From Pachyseris speciosa (lineage: Eukaryota > Cnidaria > Anthozoa > Scleractinia > Pachyseridae): DNA of 64,000 bases. This document shows positions 37,832 through 50,089 of this stretch, piece after piece (position 1 is the stretch's first letter; each line of letters starts with the position of its first letter). A model generated the notes under the pieces. The model had not been told where the DNA came from and did not search any database. It worked only from the letters and a program-made list of their open reading frames with translations. A program made the translations under genes and the position numbers. The stretch spans positions 1,188,501 through 1,252,500 of the forward strand of contig JAEMWC010000048.1 in the NCBI GenBank assembly GCA_016490735.1, read 5' to 3'.

Positions 37832-39153
37832 TTAACAGGTTAAAACTTCTTCAGACTCGCATTCAAATTTATCACTATCCTTTTCATCCAGTTCTTGTAC
37901 ACTCATTACAATATCATTCCACTTCTCCGCGTTGCCAGTGATCTTGACTTCCATAACCTCTGTAACTTGCGTTTTGCCCGGGATAAGTTTACGCAGCGAC
38001 GACAAACCTCGATTCTCTGTACCATGTGGGATGCCATCGCTCTCCCCGCAGCTTGTGTCAATGATGCGAATTCTTGGCTTAATGGGTCTGAGTGCGAAGT
38101 AGCCCCGCTCACACCGGTTAGGAGGAATAAACACGATGTTTGTCTGCGAATTGGGGGCTAGTTCCCAGGAAGCTATTTTCTCTGACTCGAAGTCCGGTTC
38201 ATCGTCCATATACTCATGTACGAAACTTACTTCGGACACACAACTTGGAACATTACTTTCACTTCGTTCAAGGTTAATTTCTTCGCCATCGGTGGGTGCA
38301 ATATGCTTAGTGTAATCAATAGGGCGCCCCATGAGTACCCCCTGGGCATCTCGCTGAGCACGGGTTGTGCCCCTTAGGAGTCTCCACCAAGCAGAAGGAA
38401 GTTGGTGTCCTCTCTTGGTCTGGTTTTTGATCTTTGAACTACGGTTCGCGCATTTGGCGGGGCAAATCTGCAAAAGCGTTCTTCCCGTTTTATTTTCTGC
38501 TCATTCTCTTCAACCTCTCTTTTGGTTTCTTCCAATGCCTTTTTACTATCTTTGCTGTCTTGTATTGCTTGCTTAGCAGCTCGTTTCGCCTCAGACCTCT
38601 CTGTGGCCTTTCTCACTTCCATCACACGCCGGCATTTTTCACAGTTCCATGGACTGCCTTCACAGTGGTGTTTCTTGCTGTACGCTGTGGCAGACCCACC
38701 AAGTGCTGTCCAGTGAAGAGATTTCAAGGGACGGCCATCTTTTACTTGCCTCGGAACGTCGTAAGTCTTTTCCTGCTGTTCCGGTTGTTTCATCTCCTTA
38801 ACAGTAATAATTCTACATGTGTTGTGTACGCCACGCGAGGAAACAGGCAGTTCTGGTTTGTCAGCTAATTCAGCACGCAGCTTTTGAAGATTAGCGAAGC
38901 AAGCTTATCTGTGTGGCTCCTGAACCGACATTGCAGCCATTCCCTCGACTAAACAGGGATCGAGCATCGAGTCTAAAACGGCTTTTTGAGCTTTTTGTCT
39001 TTCTGGCGACAGGTTCTTACCAAGGGGATCGCTCGACAGTCCACTGCTACCAAGAAGCCTGCGGAGCACTGAAGGCTCTCTACTCTGATTTGTTAAACTT
39101 GGTAACATTGTAGCGTCTTTTGAGCATTCACAGAATGCTGATAAACAAACCAC
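37832..39153 (-). pseudogene. Broken unidentified coding region
   Basis: Three minus-strand segments look like one former protein. 39153-38905 ends at a TAA and continues in frame (ACFANLQKLRAELADKPELP) to 38374, with a CEKCRR motif and an Ala/Lys/Glu-rich coiled-coil helix (KATERSEAKRAAKQAIQDSK). A frameshift between 38473 and 38374 leads into the last 37832-38370 segment, with FESEKIASWELAPNSQTNI and an acidic end. One nonsense and one frameshift, or unrecognised introns. I do not recognise the family; a retroelement ORF1 or gag-like origin is possible. Confidence 0.4.
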
Positions 39154-40660
39154 ACAAAATGATCTCGCATGAACCCGTGGTGTTCTAAGATGAAAATTTC
39201 AACTCGTAACAATTAATTTAATTAACACGTAACAAAGGAAGAGTTGGTAAGCGCGCGCTTCGAGGGGGGGGGAGATGTTCCATGAAGAGAAGTAGTTCGA
39301 CTTCTGGAACGGACGCGCCGCGTGTGTAAAGCGGGAAGAACTCTGTAAATAATCGGCCAATAAATTCATTGTACCCACAAAATGTCATACAAAGTGAAGG
39401 GGCTCCAAATTCCTCAACTGTATGAATACTTCTGCAAAAGACAGATTGTCAGTTGTCTCCTTCATAAATTCCAGTTGATCACTCGGAATGTCCGAAAAGG
39501 AGTGTCATAAACTAAAAGCCAATTTTTAATAACAGACGCGCAAACCGGCTCACAGGCGAAAGCTGCTGCGAGTTCAGACTTTCGGGTTATGTTCAGTATG
39601 CCCTTTTCAAGGAAAGAGATGTATGTAAAAGTTGAATTCTTGATTTTTATCACCGGTCTCTGAGACATATTAGTCTATGGTCCGCAAAGATTTTTTTTCT
39701 CAAAATCCTTTGGTGGAAACAGTGAGTGACTTACATTTCGTTTCGGTAACACAGGGTAGAGGAAAACGAGGAAAATTAACAGTTTTACCCTTGCTACTCA
39801 CTACCAAGGAATGACTGCTTCAGTTAAGGAATGTTAGTTGGTTGGTTGTACATTTCAAGTCAGATTTTCGTCTTTAAATACCAAGAAATTTGGTGCTGGT
39901 CACCTGGCTTATCAGGGATCCGTCAATTCTTAGAGAGGGATAATGAGCAAGTGTCTCAATCTTTACTAAGATCCGATTAACATCAATTCAGTTTTGGATT
40001 GATTTGATGTAAGCTTATTAGCAATAAATCAATCACTGACGCTTGCAAGATCAGAGATTAATTAAGTTCGATACTTTCAACACTATTAGCTGCAAGCGTC
40101 TAGTGAGTGTCAGTGAGTGCACAAGACAATTCCCCATTTAGCATTTATTTCTCCAAGATATGTTTGAAGTACTGTTTTATCGTTAGCCTGCCCTTTTTCT
40201 CTGAGATTTACAGATTCCTTTCTTGTAAGCTAAATTTTACCTGTGATAGTGCGACGTAGCGCACGTAGAAAGACTATTCATAAACTAGCCCGCCATGTTT
40301 GTTTAAAGGAAAACCAACGGAAAAAAATAACATTGCTATTCACCAGCTTAGGTCGGTCCGTCATAGGGAAACACGGTGCCCCCAGTTTTGGGTACCTCCC
40401 TCGGCCTGCGGCATCGGGCCTTACCCAAGACCTCGAACGGACTGCGTTTTTCCCAGTACGGACCTCCCAGTGAATAACACTGGTATATCTACTTCACGAT
40501 TGATCTGAATGACGATTACCTAACGTCCTTTACAGGCTAGCAGAAGTTTGCTTTATCATCGCTGCTATGATCTCGTCAGAGGAAGGGCAGACACTGTTTA
40601 CACAAACGTTTGATCCTGGAAGACTCTTTGCTTGAAACCTATCGCTTTGTTTCATAATCT
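39154..40660. other. Intergenic stretch without recognised features
   Basis: No conserved coding signal, repeat family or RNA gene recognised. Short frames at 40243-40508 show no coding character. Confidence 0.45.
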
Positions 40661-40669
40661 TTGATGACA

Positions 40670-40975
40670 ATAGCGTTCATAACTGCGATGATCAGTCACA
40701 TATTCATTCTTTCATCAGCAGTTCAAATATATGATTTTCATATATTCATTATAATATATTTAACAATTAGATTATGAGCTCGAGCCGCCATTTCAGACAA
40801 CGGCATTCGTGATAGAACGCTACTACATTTATACTTATAGAAGTTATTGTACTATCATTTAGTTAATTAGTTATTCTAGTAGACATCATAGCCTTCATTG
40901 TAACCAGACCAATACCTCCCTTTGGAGAGTAAGACTGATTGACTGACTGACTGACTGACTGACTGATTGACTTAT
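40670..40975 (+). mobile_element. SINE tail fragment next to a LINE 3' end with (GACT)n
   Basis: 40670-40760 matches the body of the 26641 SINE family (GTTCATAACTGCGATGATC, TTTTCATATATTCATTAT). From about 40790 to 40975 a separate 3'UTR-like stretch (CATTGTAACCAGACCAATAC, TTTGGAGAGTAAGACTGATT) ends in seven or eight GACT units, as in many cnidarian LINE tails. Confidence 0.55.
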
Positions 40976-41795
40976 TATATACACGCGGTTTTATGGCTTG
41001 ATGATCCTGAATTTCTAGTCTGTCAGTGAAGACGTTTTAAGAGGCCTTCGGCAATTTTCAAATCAACGCCCAGCAAGATGACAGAATTCAAGTGACCTAA
41101 GTACTTCTTGGTGCACTTCGCCTTGCTGGGAAGTAACGGGGCGACCTTTAGTACTGAGCTCTTCCGGAACTGGTTCGGTATAGCATAGCCTCCGCTTATA
41201 TGCTTAAGAAGGAAAAAGTCTTTCAGTACAGCTTAAAACAGTAATAAACAGTCCATCGTTCAATCAAATTGTAGAAAGATAGTGCAGATACCATGTTATC
41301 GCGATTTAGGACTCTTGGCACACTGTGTGACCTCAGTAAACCAGTATGCTTTCACCCTTGTCCTCATAACCCTTTTACGCAATTTATGCAAATTATCGAT
41401 CGCCGACGATCTATAACTTTCCGTGCTTGGTATATTGATAAATTGATTGATTGAAGTCTTTAATAAAATATAAGATAAAAGATACATATCCTATGTTACA
41501 TAAACGAGAACTATGTAGTGAAAATTACAATAATATCCTATGGCTAAAATTAAATTATGTAATTATAACAGGTTGTGTTCAAAAATGAGTCTATTTACAA
41601 ATGTGTTCATGAAACGTTTGGTGTTAATCTTTGGGCGGAGGCATATATATGGAGGTATATGGAGATAATTAACTGTATAACAACACTGACAGCGCCAGTC
41701 ACATCCTGAAAAAAAAGCAGTTTTCGGATTACAACCATTTTAAAAAAGTCATTGAAACGTTCCTTTGCAATTTCGGGTAAACCTTGTGCTCATGA

Positions 41796-42215
41796 CGTAG
41801 TTAAAAGCGAGGAAATGTAGGTGAAAACCATGCAATTTGATGTCACCGCTCCCTGGGAGGTCACCTATCCATCTACAATCAAGTATTAACGGCAAGGGCT
41901 CTCTACGTTATTAAAAACGAGGAAATGTAGGTGAAAACCATGCAATTTTTATGTGCACCTTGGAAACGCAATAGACAAGAAATTGCACTCAAATTTGGTC
42001 AGTGACATAAAGCTATCGCCCAATTACTGTTGCTGCCCGAAAACCGCTCTCAACTTAAATTCCTCAGCCACAGCGCGCCAAAAACGCTCATTTTGCCCTT
42101 GTTCTAGGGTTAGAAAAACAGTACATTTGATGTTACCGCTCCCTGGGAGGTCACCTATCCATCTACAATCAAGTATTAATGGCAAGGGCTCTCTACGATC
42201 TTAAAAACAGTATAT
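41796..42215. repeat. Internal direct repeats
   Basis: GAGGAAATGTAGGTGAAAAC occurs at about 41810 and 41920, and a roughly 95 bp block (CGCTCCCTGGGAGGTCACCT through GGCAAGGGCTCTCTACG) occurs at about 41847 and 42136. The two blocks are nearly identical. Origin not recognised. Confidence 0.7.
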
Positions 42216-42467
42216 AATTATAATCACTTTCTGTCAATTTCAACGTTGCCAAATGACTCCACAACAAGGACTTTTAGAATGATCCAAAACAAAAAAAACC
42301 TTAATTAATTAAAGGGTTAAAGAATAAAGTCATCTTCTATTATATGAAAAAAAGACGTTTCGTAGTGATTGTATTTGAATAGTGCGGGCATACTTCATTT
42401 ATAATTTCTTTAAAGAGTTGAGAAAATTCATTTTCGTTCCCATCCAAAAATAAATAAAGAAATACAC

Positions 42468-42469
<2 letters not shown>

Positions 42470-42523
<54 letters not shown>

Positions 42524-42544
42524 GGAGAAGAATATAAATGAATA

Positions 42545-42589
<45 letters not shown>

Positions 42590-42660
42590 ATGGTAATGGT
42601 GATGGTGAAGGTGATGGTGATGGTGATGGTGATGGTGATGGTGATGGTGATAGTGATAAG
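42470..42660. repeat. (AAT)n, (GAT)n and (GATGGT)n microsatellites
   Basis: Three adjacent simple repeats, immediately left of the foldback element at 42812. Frames rich in Met, Ile or Ser from this stretch are spurious. Confidence 0.92.
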
Positions 42661-42676
42661 TAATGGTAATAGGACT

Positions 42677-42721
<45 letters not shown>

Positions 42722-42811
42722 TGGCCGAGCGCGTAGCGCGAGGCTTATTAGAAATTACGAGCACGACCCCTGAATTGTACGTCACGAAGTCCGATTACCA
42801 ATTAATATTAA

Positions 42812-43273
42812 TTGTGTCAATAACAAAATGGGAGAAAACTCTAGAGGTCAACTTTCTAAACTGTAAAACGCATTGTACAAAATAACCAACGGTTCGAGTG
42901 CAAATCATCCGACACCTGGAACGGTTGCTATTTTACAAAGCGCGGAGATTGACAAATGACACGACATGGCAGCTACTGCTTCCAACTATCACACTGATGA
43001 AGGTGTTCTTCCCGAAACGTCTAACTGTGAATATACAGATTCTTGGAACTTGATAAAAACAACAAAACTATCACTGCATCATTTAAATCAAGTGCCACGC
43101 AGCAAAACCATTTTGACCTACTGCTTAACATACCCTGGCCTGTCCAAATTACAAGAGTTTGTAATCGGACAGCTCAAATCGGAAAGTTTGAACCTCAAGC
43201 AGCCAATTAAGCCACAAATAGGGGCTGTTAAGAATCAATCATATTCGAGCATTTTGTTATTGACACAATTATG
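42812..43273. mobile_element. Foldback element between two microsatellites
   Basis: TTGTGTCAATAACAAAATG near 42812 is matched by CATTTTGTTATTGACACAAT at 43251-43271. Interior contains an ATCGGAC(T/A) motif in both orientations. A 102-codon frame (42966-43274) lies wholly inside and has no recognised homology. Confidence 0.5.
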
Positions 43274-43307
43274 ATAATAACAACAACAGTAATAAAAAAG
43301 ACAATGG

Positions 43308-43480
<173 letters not shown>

Positions 43481-43518
43481 ACTTTGATAACGACAATAAT
43501 ATGGCTTTGACGTGTCGT

Positions 43519-44555
43519 TTAGACATCATTTTCTTCTTCGGTAGATGGCTGAACACGCCGTGCCTGTCTGGCGCTGTAGCCATTTTCCATGCTGGCACCC
43601 CCTACGAGTAGACTGGGACACATGGTGAACAGAATTGTCCGGTAGCGATGTCGGTAGTTGTTGTTGCTCAGCCCGTAAACAAGCGGATTGACACAGCTGT
43701 TGACAAAAACAAGAAGCGACAAGAAATGGTGTGTCTTGGTATCCAGCTTGGCCTTTCCCGCCATGGCAAACACCAGGTAGATTTGGTTTGGAATAAAGCA
43801 GATGATCAAAATAAAGCCCACAGCACCGATCATTCGGGTCATCTTTCCGCGCAGCTTGGCTTTACTCTCAGCTGACGACACGCTTGACTTGCTCGTCTTC
43901 ACAACCATATGGATGTACAAGCCAATGATGACAAGGCAAGGAAATATCATCTCCACGGCCACTTGCAGGACGGACGTGAACACACGAAAGAAGGAACCTG
44001 ACAAATAAAACTGGAATTCGCAAATTTTACCCGAGGATGAATTGTACCTTGTCTCAAATAAGCCGGAACAAGTGGCGGAAAGGGACAGCACCCATGAGAA
44101 AATGATGTAGCCGATCACTCTTTTCCTGTTGAAGGCATCTTTGTATTTGTGAGGCTTTACAATCGCAAACCATCGTTCCGTCGTCAAGGCCAAGACAATA
44201 TAAGCCGAGAAAGATACGAGTTGAAAGAGAAACGTACGGCTCCATATTATTCGACAGAAGATTTCCCCCAGGAAAGGGTCTCTCCAAGCACAAAAACTGG
44301 GCTCGTGATCAGCTGGACGCCGGTCAGCACATCTGCTATAGCCAGGGTTAGAATCAAGATATTGTAGGATTTGTTTAGCAGCTTCTTGTCTGACATAAAA
44401 ATTAAAATGGTCATCGTGTTTCCAAGTATCGCTATGACTGAGACTATGGAGTAAGTGGCCTGAGACACCGGACTAAGACTGATTCCTCGAGTTGCTGGCG
44501 GAGTCGGAGATGTTGTCGTGCTTGATGAAAAGTTCAACGATGAGTTCATATTCAT
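43519..44555 (-). pseudogene. Class A rhodopsin-like GPCR with one frameshift (neuropeptide-receptor-like)
   Basis: Intronless receptor of about 345 residues if one base is restored. A Ser/Thr-rich N-terminus with sequons (NSSLNFSSS) precedes TM1 (IAILGNTMTILIF), TM2 (LILTLAIADVLTG, with the LxxxD motif), TM3 ending LALTTERWFAIV (ERW instead of DRY), TM4, and an extracellular loop 2 with the disulphide Cys (SSGKICEF). TM5 and TM6 follow, the latter FILIICFIPNQIY without the usual CWxP, then TM7 NSCVNPLVYGLSNN with NPxxY-type NPLVY. The frame breaks in TM3 at a five-G run (plus strand C run at about 44264-44268), where the expected GEIFCRIIWSRTF with the TM3 Cys appears in the next frame. Everything else is intact, so an assembly undercall is as likely as a real pseudogene. 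Ligand not predictable. Confidence 0.88.
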
Positions 44556-45154
44556 TTTGGTCTTTTAAATTTATCTTCAATGAGTGTTTCTTTTCTCTTT
44601 TTGAATGTCACAATATGAGTTTAGTTCGCCTGAAATTCCTAGTCCAAGCTTGTCTTGCAATGGCGGCTTCCTTGTTTGTTAAAAGACCACGCCGAGTAAA
44701 TTCAGTTGTCATCTATATTAAGGTTGAAAAACTCCATCAATAAGTGGCCTCCTTAACAGACCACGACGAGGAAAGAAAACATATGGGATATACAACCAAG
44801 GAAATCCGAGCAGGGGTGTCATAAATTCTTTCTGTTTTCTCTTTCATCATTTTGTTTTAGAGCCTTTAATATATAAATAAGCTAACATAACTTGCTTTTC
44901 ATGAATTCGTGAGAATGATATTCAAGTAATGAATAAAAGAGAACCTGGTGTTCAAACTAAGGACAACGTTATCCAGAGCATAAACATGCTATCCAGAGCA
45001 TAAATATATACGTATTTGGTACTATACATTTTATCCGCCAGAAATCGACTTATTCGCTGAATAAGAATATATATCTTTGAACAACTTGGCAGCAGTTGGT
45101 GTCTTCGCGAATGTCCTGATATATAATAGACCTTTTCCGGTAGGAACAAACAAC
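44556..45154. other. Upstream region of the GPCR
   Basis: AT-rich and without recognised repeat or coding signal. It should contain the receptor promoter (minus-strand gene), but no core element can be named with confidence. Confidence 0.4.
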
Positions 45155-45157
45155 TAA

Positions 45158-45249
45158 AGGCCTGGCGAAACTAGTAAACATTGTTGATAAAATATTGCTG
45201 CAGAAACAAATTCCCAGGTTAGCCGCGCGGGAAACGCTTGTTGCGGAAA

Positions 45250-45281
<32 letters not shown>

Positions 45282-45422
45282 TGGAGGAAAGTCAGAAACA
45301 TTTTATGTTTCCGAAACACAAAATTTGTTTCCGTAACAGGTGTTTCCCGCCCGGCTAAACTGGAAAACATTTACGTCCGCAACAATGTTTCAGCAACAAC
45401 GTTTCCTAGTTTAGCGAGGCCT
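45158..45422. mobile_element. 265 bp MITE with TAA target duplication
   Basis: TAA at 45155-45157 and 45423-45425. Ends AGGCCTGGCGAAACTAG and CTAGTTTAGCGAGGCCT are inverted. Interior is built of palindromic CGGAAACAAAATTTGTGTCCG-like phrases (GGAAACAAAATTTGTGTCC). A diverged relative may lie at 16850-17130. Confidence 0.8.
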
Positions 45423-45425
45423 TAA

Positions 45426-47145
45426 CACTTTTAAAAGTATGAAAGTCAATTAGTTAGCCATTTTGCACGTACGTTTTATAAATAAAGTTGTTATAGATAA
45501 AGTTGTTGCTTGCGTACTTAGCTACTTTACAGCTAGGGAAAAGGCAGAAACAGACTATCCTGACTCTAAAAAAAAAAATCAATAAGCAGTACGGTATACA
45601 TAATCACTAGCCTGGATTGTACATATGAATAAAGGTTCATTTTCTTTTCGAGTTACTACAGAACGAATTCAATACTTTTTGAGCAAAAGTCCACTCACTC
45701 TACGTTACCTTATTTGATGCTATTAAGGTTCTTTGGACAAAAACACGTTCTAAAGATAGACCGTTGTTCCATGGAGGGATCTGACATCCGACCAAAAACT
45801 ATTTTGTTATTTGTCCTAAAAAAAGTCCAAAGGAGGAAAATAGCGGAAATAATATATTTTCCCCTCACCTGTACAAGAAGAACGGCTGGTCACGAACGTC
45901 TTCTTTCATCTCTGAACATACTGAAATGAGAAGCTCAAATACATCTTTCCTTATATACTTTTTGTAAAGCCCATAAAAGCTCTAAGAGCACATAGTGTTC
46001 TTAGAGCAAATGCAGAAAAAAATATTGTTTAAATAAAACAAAAACTTCCGAATAAAAAACATTAATAAACCGTAACGCACCGGAGAACCGTTTCAATTAA
46101 TGGGACGGCAGGGACCAAACATATTATGTTAAAACTATAATCAAAACAAGAGAGACAAAGCTAATATAAATGACAAAAGAAATATATGATTATTAGTTTG
46201 AACTAATGGTGCACGAAAACCAACGATTTTCAGTGTTGAGAACTAATTCATTTTTTTGTAGTTTCTGTAAAAATTAAAGTTGTTTCATATGGCGCGTTTA
46301 TACTGTCAAAATTCGACATTACAAATCGAGCGTCATTTAAACGGATGAGGTTTCCAAATCAAGCGACTCTGAACAAATCGAGCAGGCGTCCAAATTCAGC
46401 TTTGCAAATCGAGCGTCATTCGTACAGCAGGAGTTTTCAAATCGATCGATGTACATACAAATGGAATACCTTGTTCCAAAAACGAGCAGCACGTTTGAAA
46501 CAATTTCTGTAATTGAAGATGGGTTCTACTGAATCAATCATACAATCAACAAATCGACCGGAAGATCTTCAAATCGAACCGAAGCTTTGCAGGCAAAGCC
46601 TTTGCAGGCAACCCCTGATACCTTGCGCTCGGGTGCCTGACCGCTGGCTCTAAAACCGCGGACTTCTCTCTTTCCTCGTCCACGTGGAGGAAAACGGCGC
46701 CGGGTAAGTTTTTTTACTTTTTTTTTTTTTACTTTTTTTTACTACTTATTTTAGCCTTGTCAATGAATATTCAAGATTCTACGCGAATGAAATGGTACTT
46801 TAGTTTCCTTATCAAGTTTTGTTATAATAAGTTTTAGTACCACAGGTTTTTTTTTTAATGAAACATTGTCGGTGGAGCTTGTATATTGTTCATGGAGCGA
46901 TCTAAGGTTTTTCACTTAAGCTATTAAAGGGGAACTTCGAAACACAGTGCACAAAAATTAATTCTTTATAGTAACGTGTGGTATGCATACCTGAACATAC
47001 TGGATTTTCCCAGGAACCAATTATTTGGATCGAAAGGGGTAGTAGCTTTGTGTAAAATGCTGTGGGCATTAATTCTGAAATTGACATTTGTCACTCGGTT
47101 GACGAAAACTGTAATATTTGTTGACTTCACACTAGAAGCTAAAAG
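45426..47145. other. Intergenic stretch, mostly featureless
   Basis: A 46270-46570 stretch repeats AAATCGAGCG(T/A) and AAATCGA(C/A)CG phrases and may be a further degenerate MITE. Otherwise AT-rich without recognised genes. Confidence 0.4.
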
Positions 47146-47148
47146 TTA

Positions 47149-47552
47149 GGCCCCGTTTATATGGAGAAAAGTTGTCCAGGGCGAGAGGGTCACCCTCCCA
47201 GCCGAGTCAACTTTAGCGAGCGTTTATATGAGAAAAAGTTGACCCTTTTGCCCGAGCCAGCAGCACTCGCGCATGCTCTGATTGTCTCACCTTGACCGAG
47301 TTGACCCGGCTAGGCGAGCCAAAGTGTTTATATGGAGAAAAGTTGGCTCGGCTAGGAGGGTGACCCTACCATCGAAAGAGGGTGACCCGGCTAGGAGGGT
47401 CACCCTTCTAGCCGAGCCAACTTTTTGTTACTCATGTAAACGGATCGCCAAGTTTTGTAAGGAAATGTAGGAAAAATTGGCTCGCCCAGGGTAGCTCGGG
47501 TAGGCGGGTGACCCTTCTACCCGGGACAACGTTTCTCCATATAAACGGGGCC
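47149..47552. mobile_element. 404 bp MITE with TTA target duplication
   Basis: TTA at 47146-47148 and 47553-47555. TIRs GGCCCCGTTTATATGGAGAA and its complement TTCTCCATATAAACGGGGCC are perfect over 20 bp. Interior repeats GGCTCGGCTAGGAGGGTGAC-type phrases. PIF/Harbinger-like by target size and GG(C/G)..CC ends. Confidence 0.88.
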
Positions 47553-47555
47553 TTA

Positions 47556-49190
47556 GTCTCAAGTAAGCACTTGGCTCAAGAGCACTTGAAAATCTCTAGT
47601 CGCACTTTAAAAAACTTGGCTTCTCACCTAATGACAAAAAGTATATTACTTGAAGCACAGGCTGTCGATCATCTTTCACCTTAAAATCCGTCCCGCATAT
47701 CACAAATGCGATTCTTCGCCAGTAAAATCATGAGGCCTTCACAGAGGAATTGAGCCTTTTCTAGTTCCTATATATTTTTTCGCCATTTTTGTCTCAAATT
47801 TTACTTAACGGAGTTGTTGTGGTGCAAAAAAAATGAACAGGTTGAAACAGTGGCTGGTTTGCATTAATCGCATTTGGTGTCAGATGAAATGAAAAGCGAT
47901 GGTAGAGGCCCTGCCAGGGCAAATTCCGACAAGCGACATCGGCCAAAAAGTGGCGACAGCACAGAAAATGAAATCCCGAAAGGCGACATCACTCCCGGCA
48001 AAATTCCGACAGTGGCATCAAGGCCGAGAATTAGCGATTTAAACACCGACACGGGAGATTTTCAAATTCAGACAAGCGACACGGGACCCTCCCCTGGCAG
48101 AGCCTCATGGTATAGGCTGTCTCTGTAAATGAAATTCAAATGAGAGTTTTAGTTCAATCATTTGTATCGACTATTCTTTCCTTTCTATGTATTCTTACAT
48201 AGAATAAATGTTTCATATAGTTCTCCAAACTCCGGCCATCCATTTTGAATTTTTCGATCGATCTCACCAGGCAAGTTGTTTATCCGTCGGTTCATCAGAA
48301 TCGTGGCACTGCTGCACATCGCTTTCAGTCGGCTTCCATTTCTTATTGGTCAAGTGTGTTCTCAAGTGTGGTGTAGATCATACTTGGCGGCGAACTTCGG
48401 CTTCTTTGAACTACGAGCGTTTCCATGGTCACTAAGTAAATTTCAAGTAAGTACAGCTCACCCCTTCACACTAAAAGTATGTTCCAAGTACACTTAGATT
48501 ATACTTACAAGCTCTGGTGTGAAGCCGACAATTGATAACAGCAAAGATATCAGTGACGTCACCTATTGTTATTAATATGCCAACCAGAGAGCTATTGGCT
48601 GGTGAAACAAAGAATTCTTTTGTTTAACGTTTTGAACATTTAAATAACAAAAACAATGTTTGTAAACAAATATCTTCCCTATACAATGAACGAAATATGT
48701 ACGTTTTAATACGATACATGTTTGGCAAAATTTCCTCACTGGGGCAGTACACAGCATGTGTATTGCTGAATCATTTACTTCTGCTCTCTCCTAAATATTG
48801 AATTTATTACTTTCTTTTCTTGGAGTGATTGGCCTACTTTTTTAAATTAAGAAAGAATTTTTTTCTTCTGGTGCATTTTGCTTGGGGCAGGGGAGCTGGT
48901 GTGTACAACCCTGTTTACACCGCCATATACAGTTTCCGGTATTGTGGTCTTGCCTTTGTGTGTATCATGATGCTTTGGGTGGGTAAATGCTGGGAGATGT
49001 CAGCTGTATTTAAGGTACTCTCAATCCGAGGAGAAATAAAGGTGATGTGATGTCATGTTCTGTGATGTCATTAATAATTATGCAATGTGTGTGGTTTTTT
49101 TATATATATATACTTATGTATATACTTGTTTCCTGGGTAGAATGTATTTCATAGAGTGCTCAACTCATTTGATTGAGGAGCATAGACTAT
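47556..49190. other. Intergenic stretch without recognised genes
   Basis: Contains a frame at 47874-48128 with no recognisable domain and AT-rich DNA. TATATA runs near 49102-49110. No repeat family named. Confidence 0.4.
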
Positions 49191-49192
49191 AA

Positions 49193-49388
49193 CTTCACAG
49201 GAGTTCAGTCTAAGGAGTAACCATCATTTTATTGCAACAGTGCTGTTTCGTATGGTTCAAACTTATATGAACCATACAAACAGCACATAGGACCACACTC
49301 AGAGTGTGGTCCTATAATTTTGAACCATACAAAACAGCACTGTCGCAATAAAACAATGATTACTCCTGAAGCCTGAACTCCTGTGAAG
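49193..49388. mobile_element. 196 bp foldback element
   Basis: CTTCACAGGAGTTCAG at the left and CTGAACTCCTGTGAAG at the right. Pairing continues through TTTTATTGC(A/G)ACAGTGCTGTTT, TATGGTTCAAA and an exact GACCACACTCAGAGTGTGGTC centre. Flanked by TATA-rich DNA. It sits just upstream of the next coding exon and may form part of its 5' intron. Confidence 0.75.
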
Positions 49389-49433
49389 CTATATATATTT
49401 TATATTCCTTCAACAATTTCACATAGGATCACT

Positions 49434-50048
49434 ATGGGTGCTGAGCGAACCAGAAATTTACTTCAGTCTTGTGCTAACAACCTGCTGAGTGCAATTAATC
49501 AACTTGAAAACCGGGGTGAAGGGACAAATGCAAGTGTAAATGCAGAGCCAAAGGCACAACCATGTTCAAGTTCTCAATCAGTTGTCTCCGAACACAGACG
49601 ACTGTTTGGTTTTAAACCACCTAGTAGCACTGCTACTCGAAGAAGCATACATACCCCTTCAAAACGTCAAATTATCACTACAGCACGTGGAGAACGCATT
49701 GCAGTGCGAAATACTTGGACTCGTCCATTTGTCTGCCTTTCCAAAAAGAGTGCAAGAACCATACCTTCAACCCTGGAGAAAGTCAACATGGCTGTTGCAG
49801 GTATTGAAGAGCAAACCATTACTTTCATGAAAGGAGGAAACAGTGAACATGTTCATGAAAAAATTCTTGCTGCCTTTCCTCAACTGCAAGAGGCAGGAGG
49901 CTATGAAATTTTAAGGACTGGAGATAAAGGTAACCGGCAGCTTATTGTATTGTCAATTCCACCTGGTGGATACACAGTGTCATATCGGCTAGTCTCTCAT
50001 ATACCGGGAAATGAAATTGTTAACCATTATCTAAGAGTAAAATATTAA
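49434..50048 (+). CDS. N-terminal exon of a G2/M-phase E3 ligase-like (HECT-associated) protein
   Basis: Open frame of 204 residues. I chose the ATG at 49434 (MGAERTRNLLQSCANNLLSA) because a possible acceptor (CACATAG) precedes it and the residues before it look like AT-rich intron. A Ser-rich linker follows, then LFGFKPPSSTATRRS, and a conserved block KILAAFPQLQEAGGYEILRT with LIVLSIPPGGYTVSYRL. This block resembles the region ahead of the HECT domain in fish and cnidarian proteins annotated as G2/M phase-specific E3 ubiquitin ligase-like (recalled, not searched). The end HYLR is followed by GTAAAA, a possible donor, so a downstream HECT exon may exist, but the next 2.1 kb is minisatellite and none was found in the window. 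Confidence 0.55.
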   Translation: MGAERTRNLLQSCANNLLSAINQLENRGEGTNASVNAEPKAQPCSSSQSVVSEHRRLFGFKPPSSTATRRSIHTPSKRQIITTARGERIAVRNTWTRPFVCLSKKSARTIPSTLEKVNMAVAGIEEQTITFMKGGNSEHVHEKILAAFPQLQEAGGYEILRTGDKGNRQLIVLSIPPGGYTVSYRLVSHIPGNEIVNHYLRVKY

Positions 50049-50089
50049 AAGTAACCGCCATCAGTTAGTATCTAAGTGCTGTGGGCATA

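Noticed and set aside
42966..43274. 102-codon frame
   Set aside because: Lies entirely within a foldback element and ends in its inverted terminus; no homology recognised.
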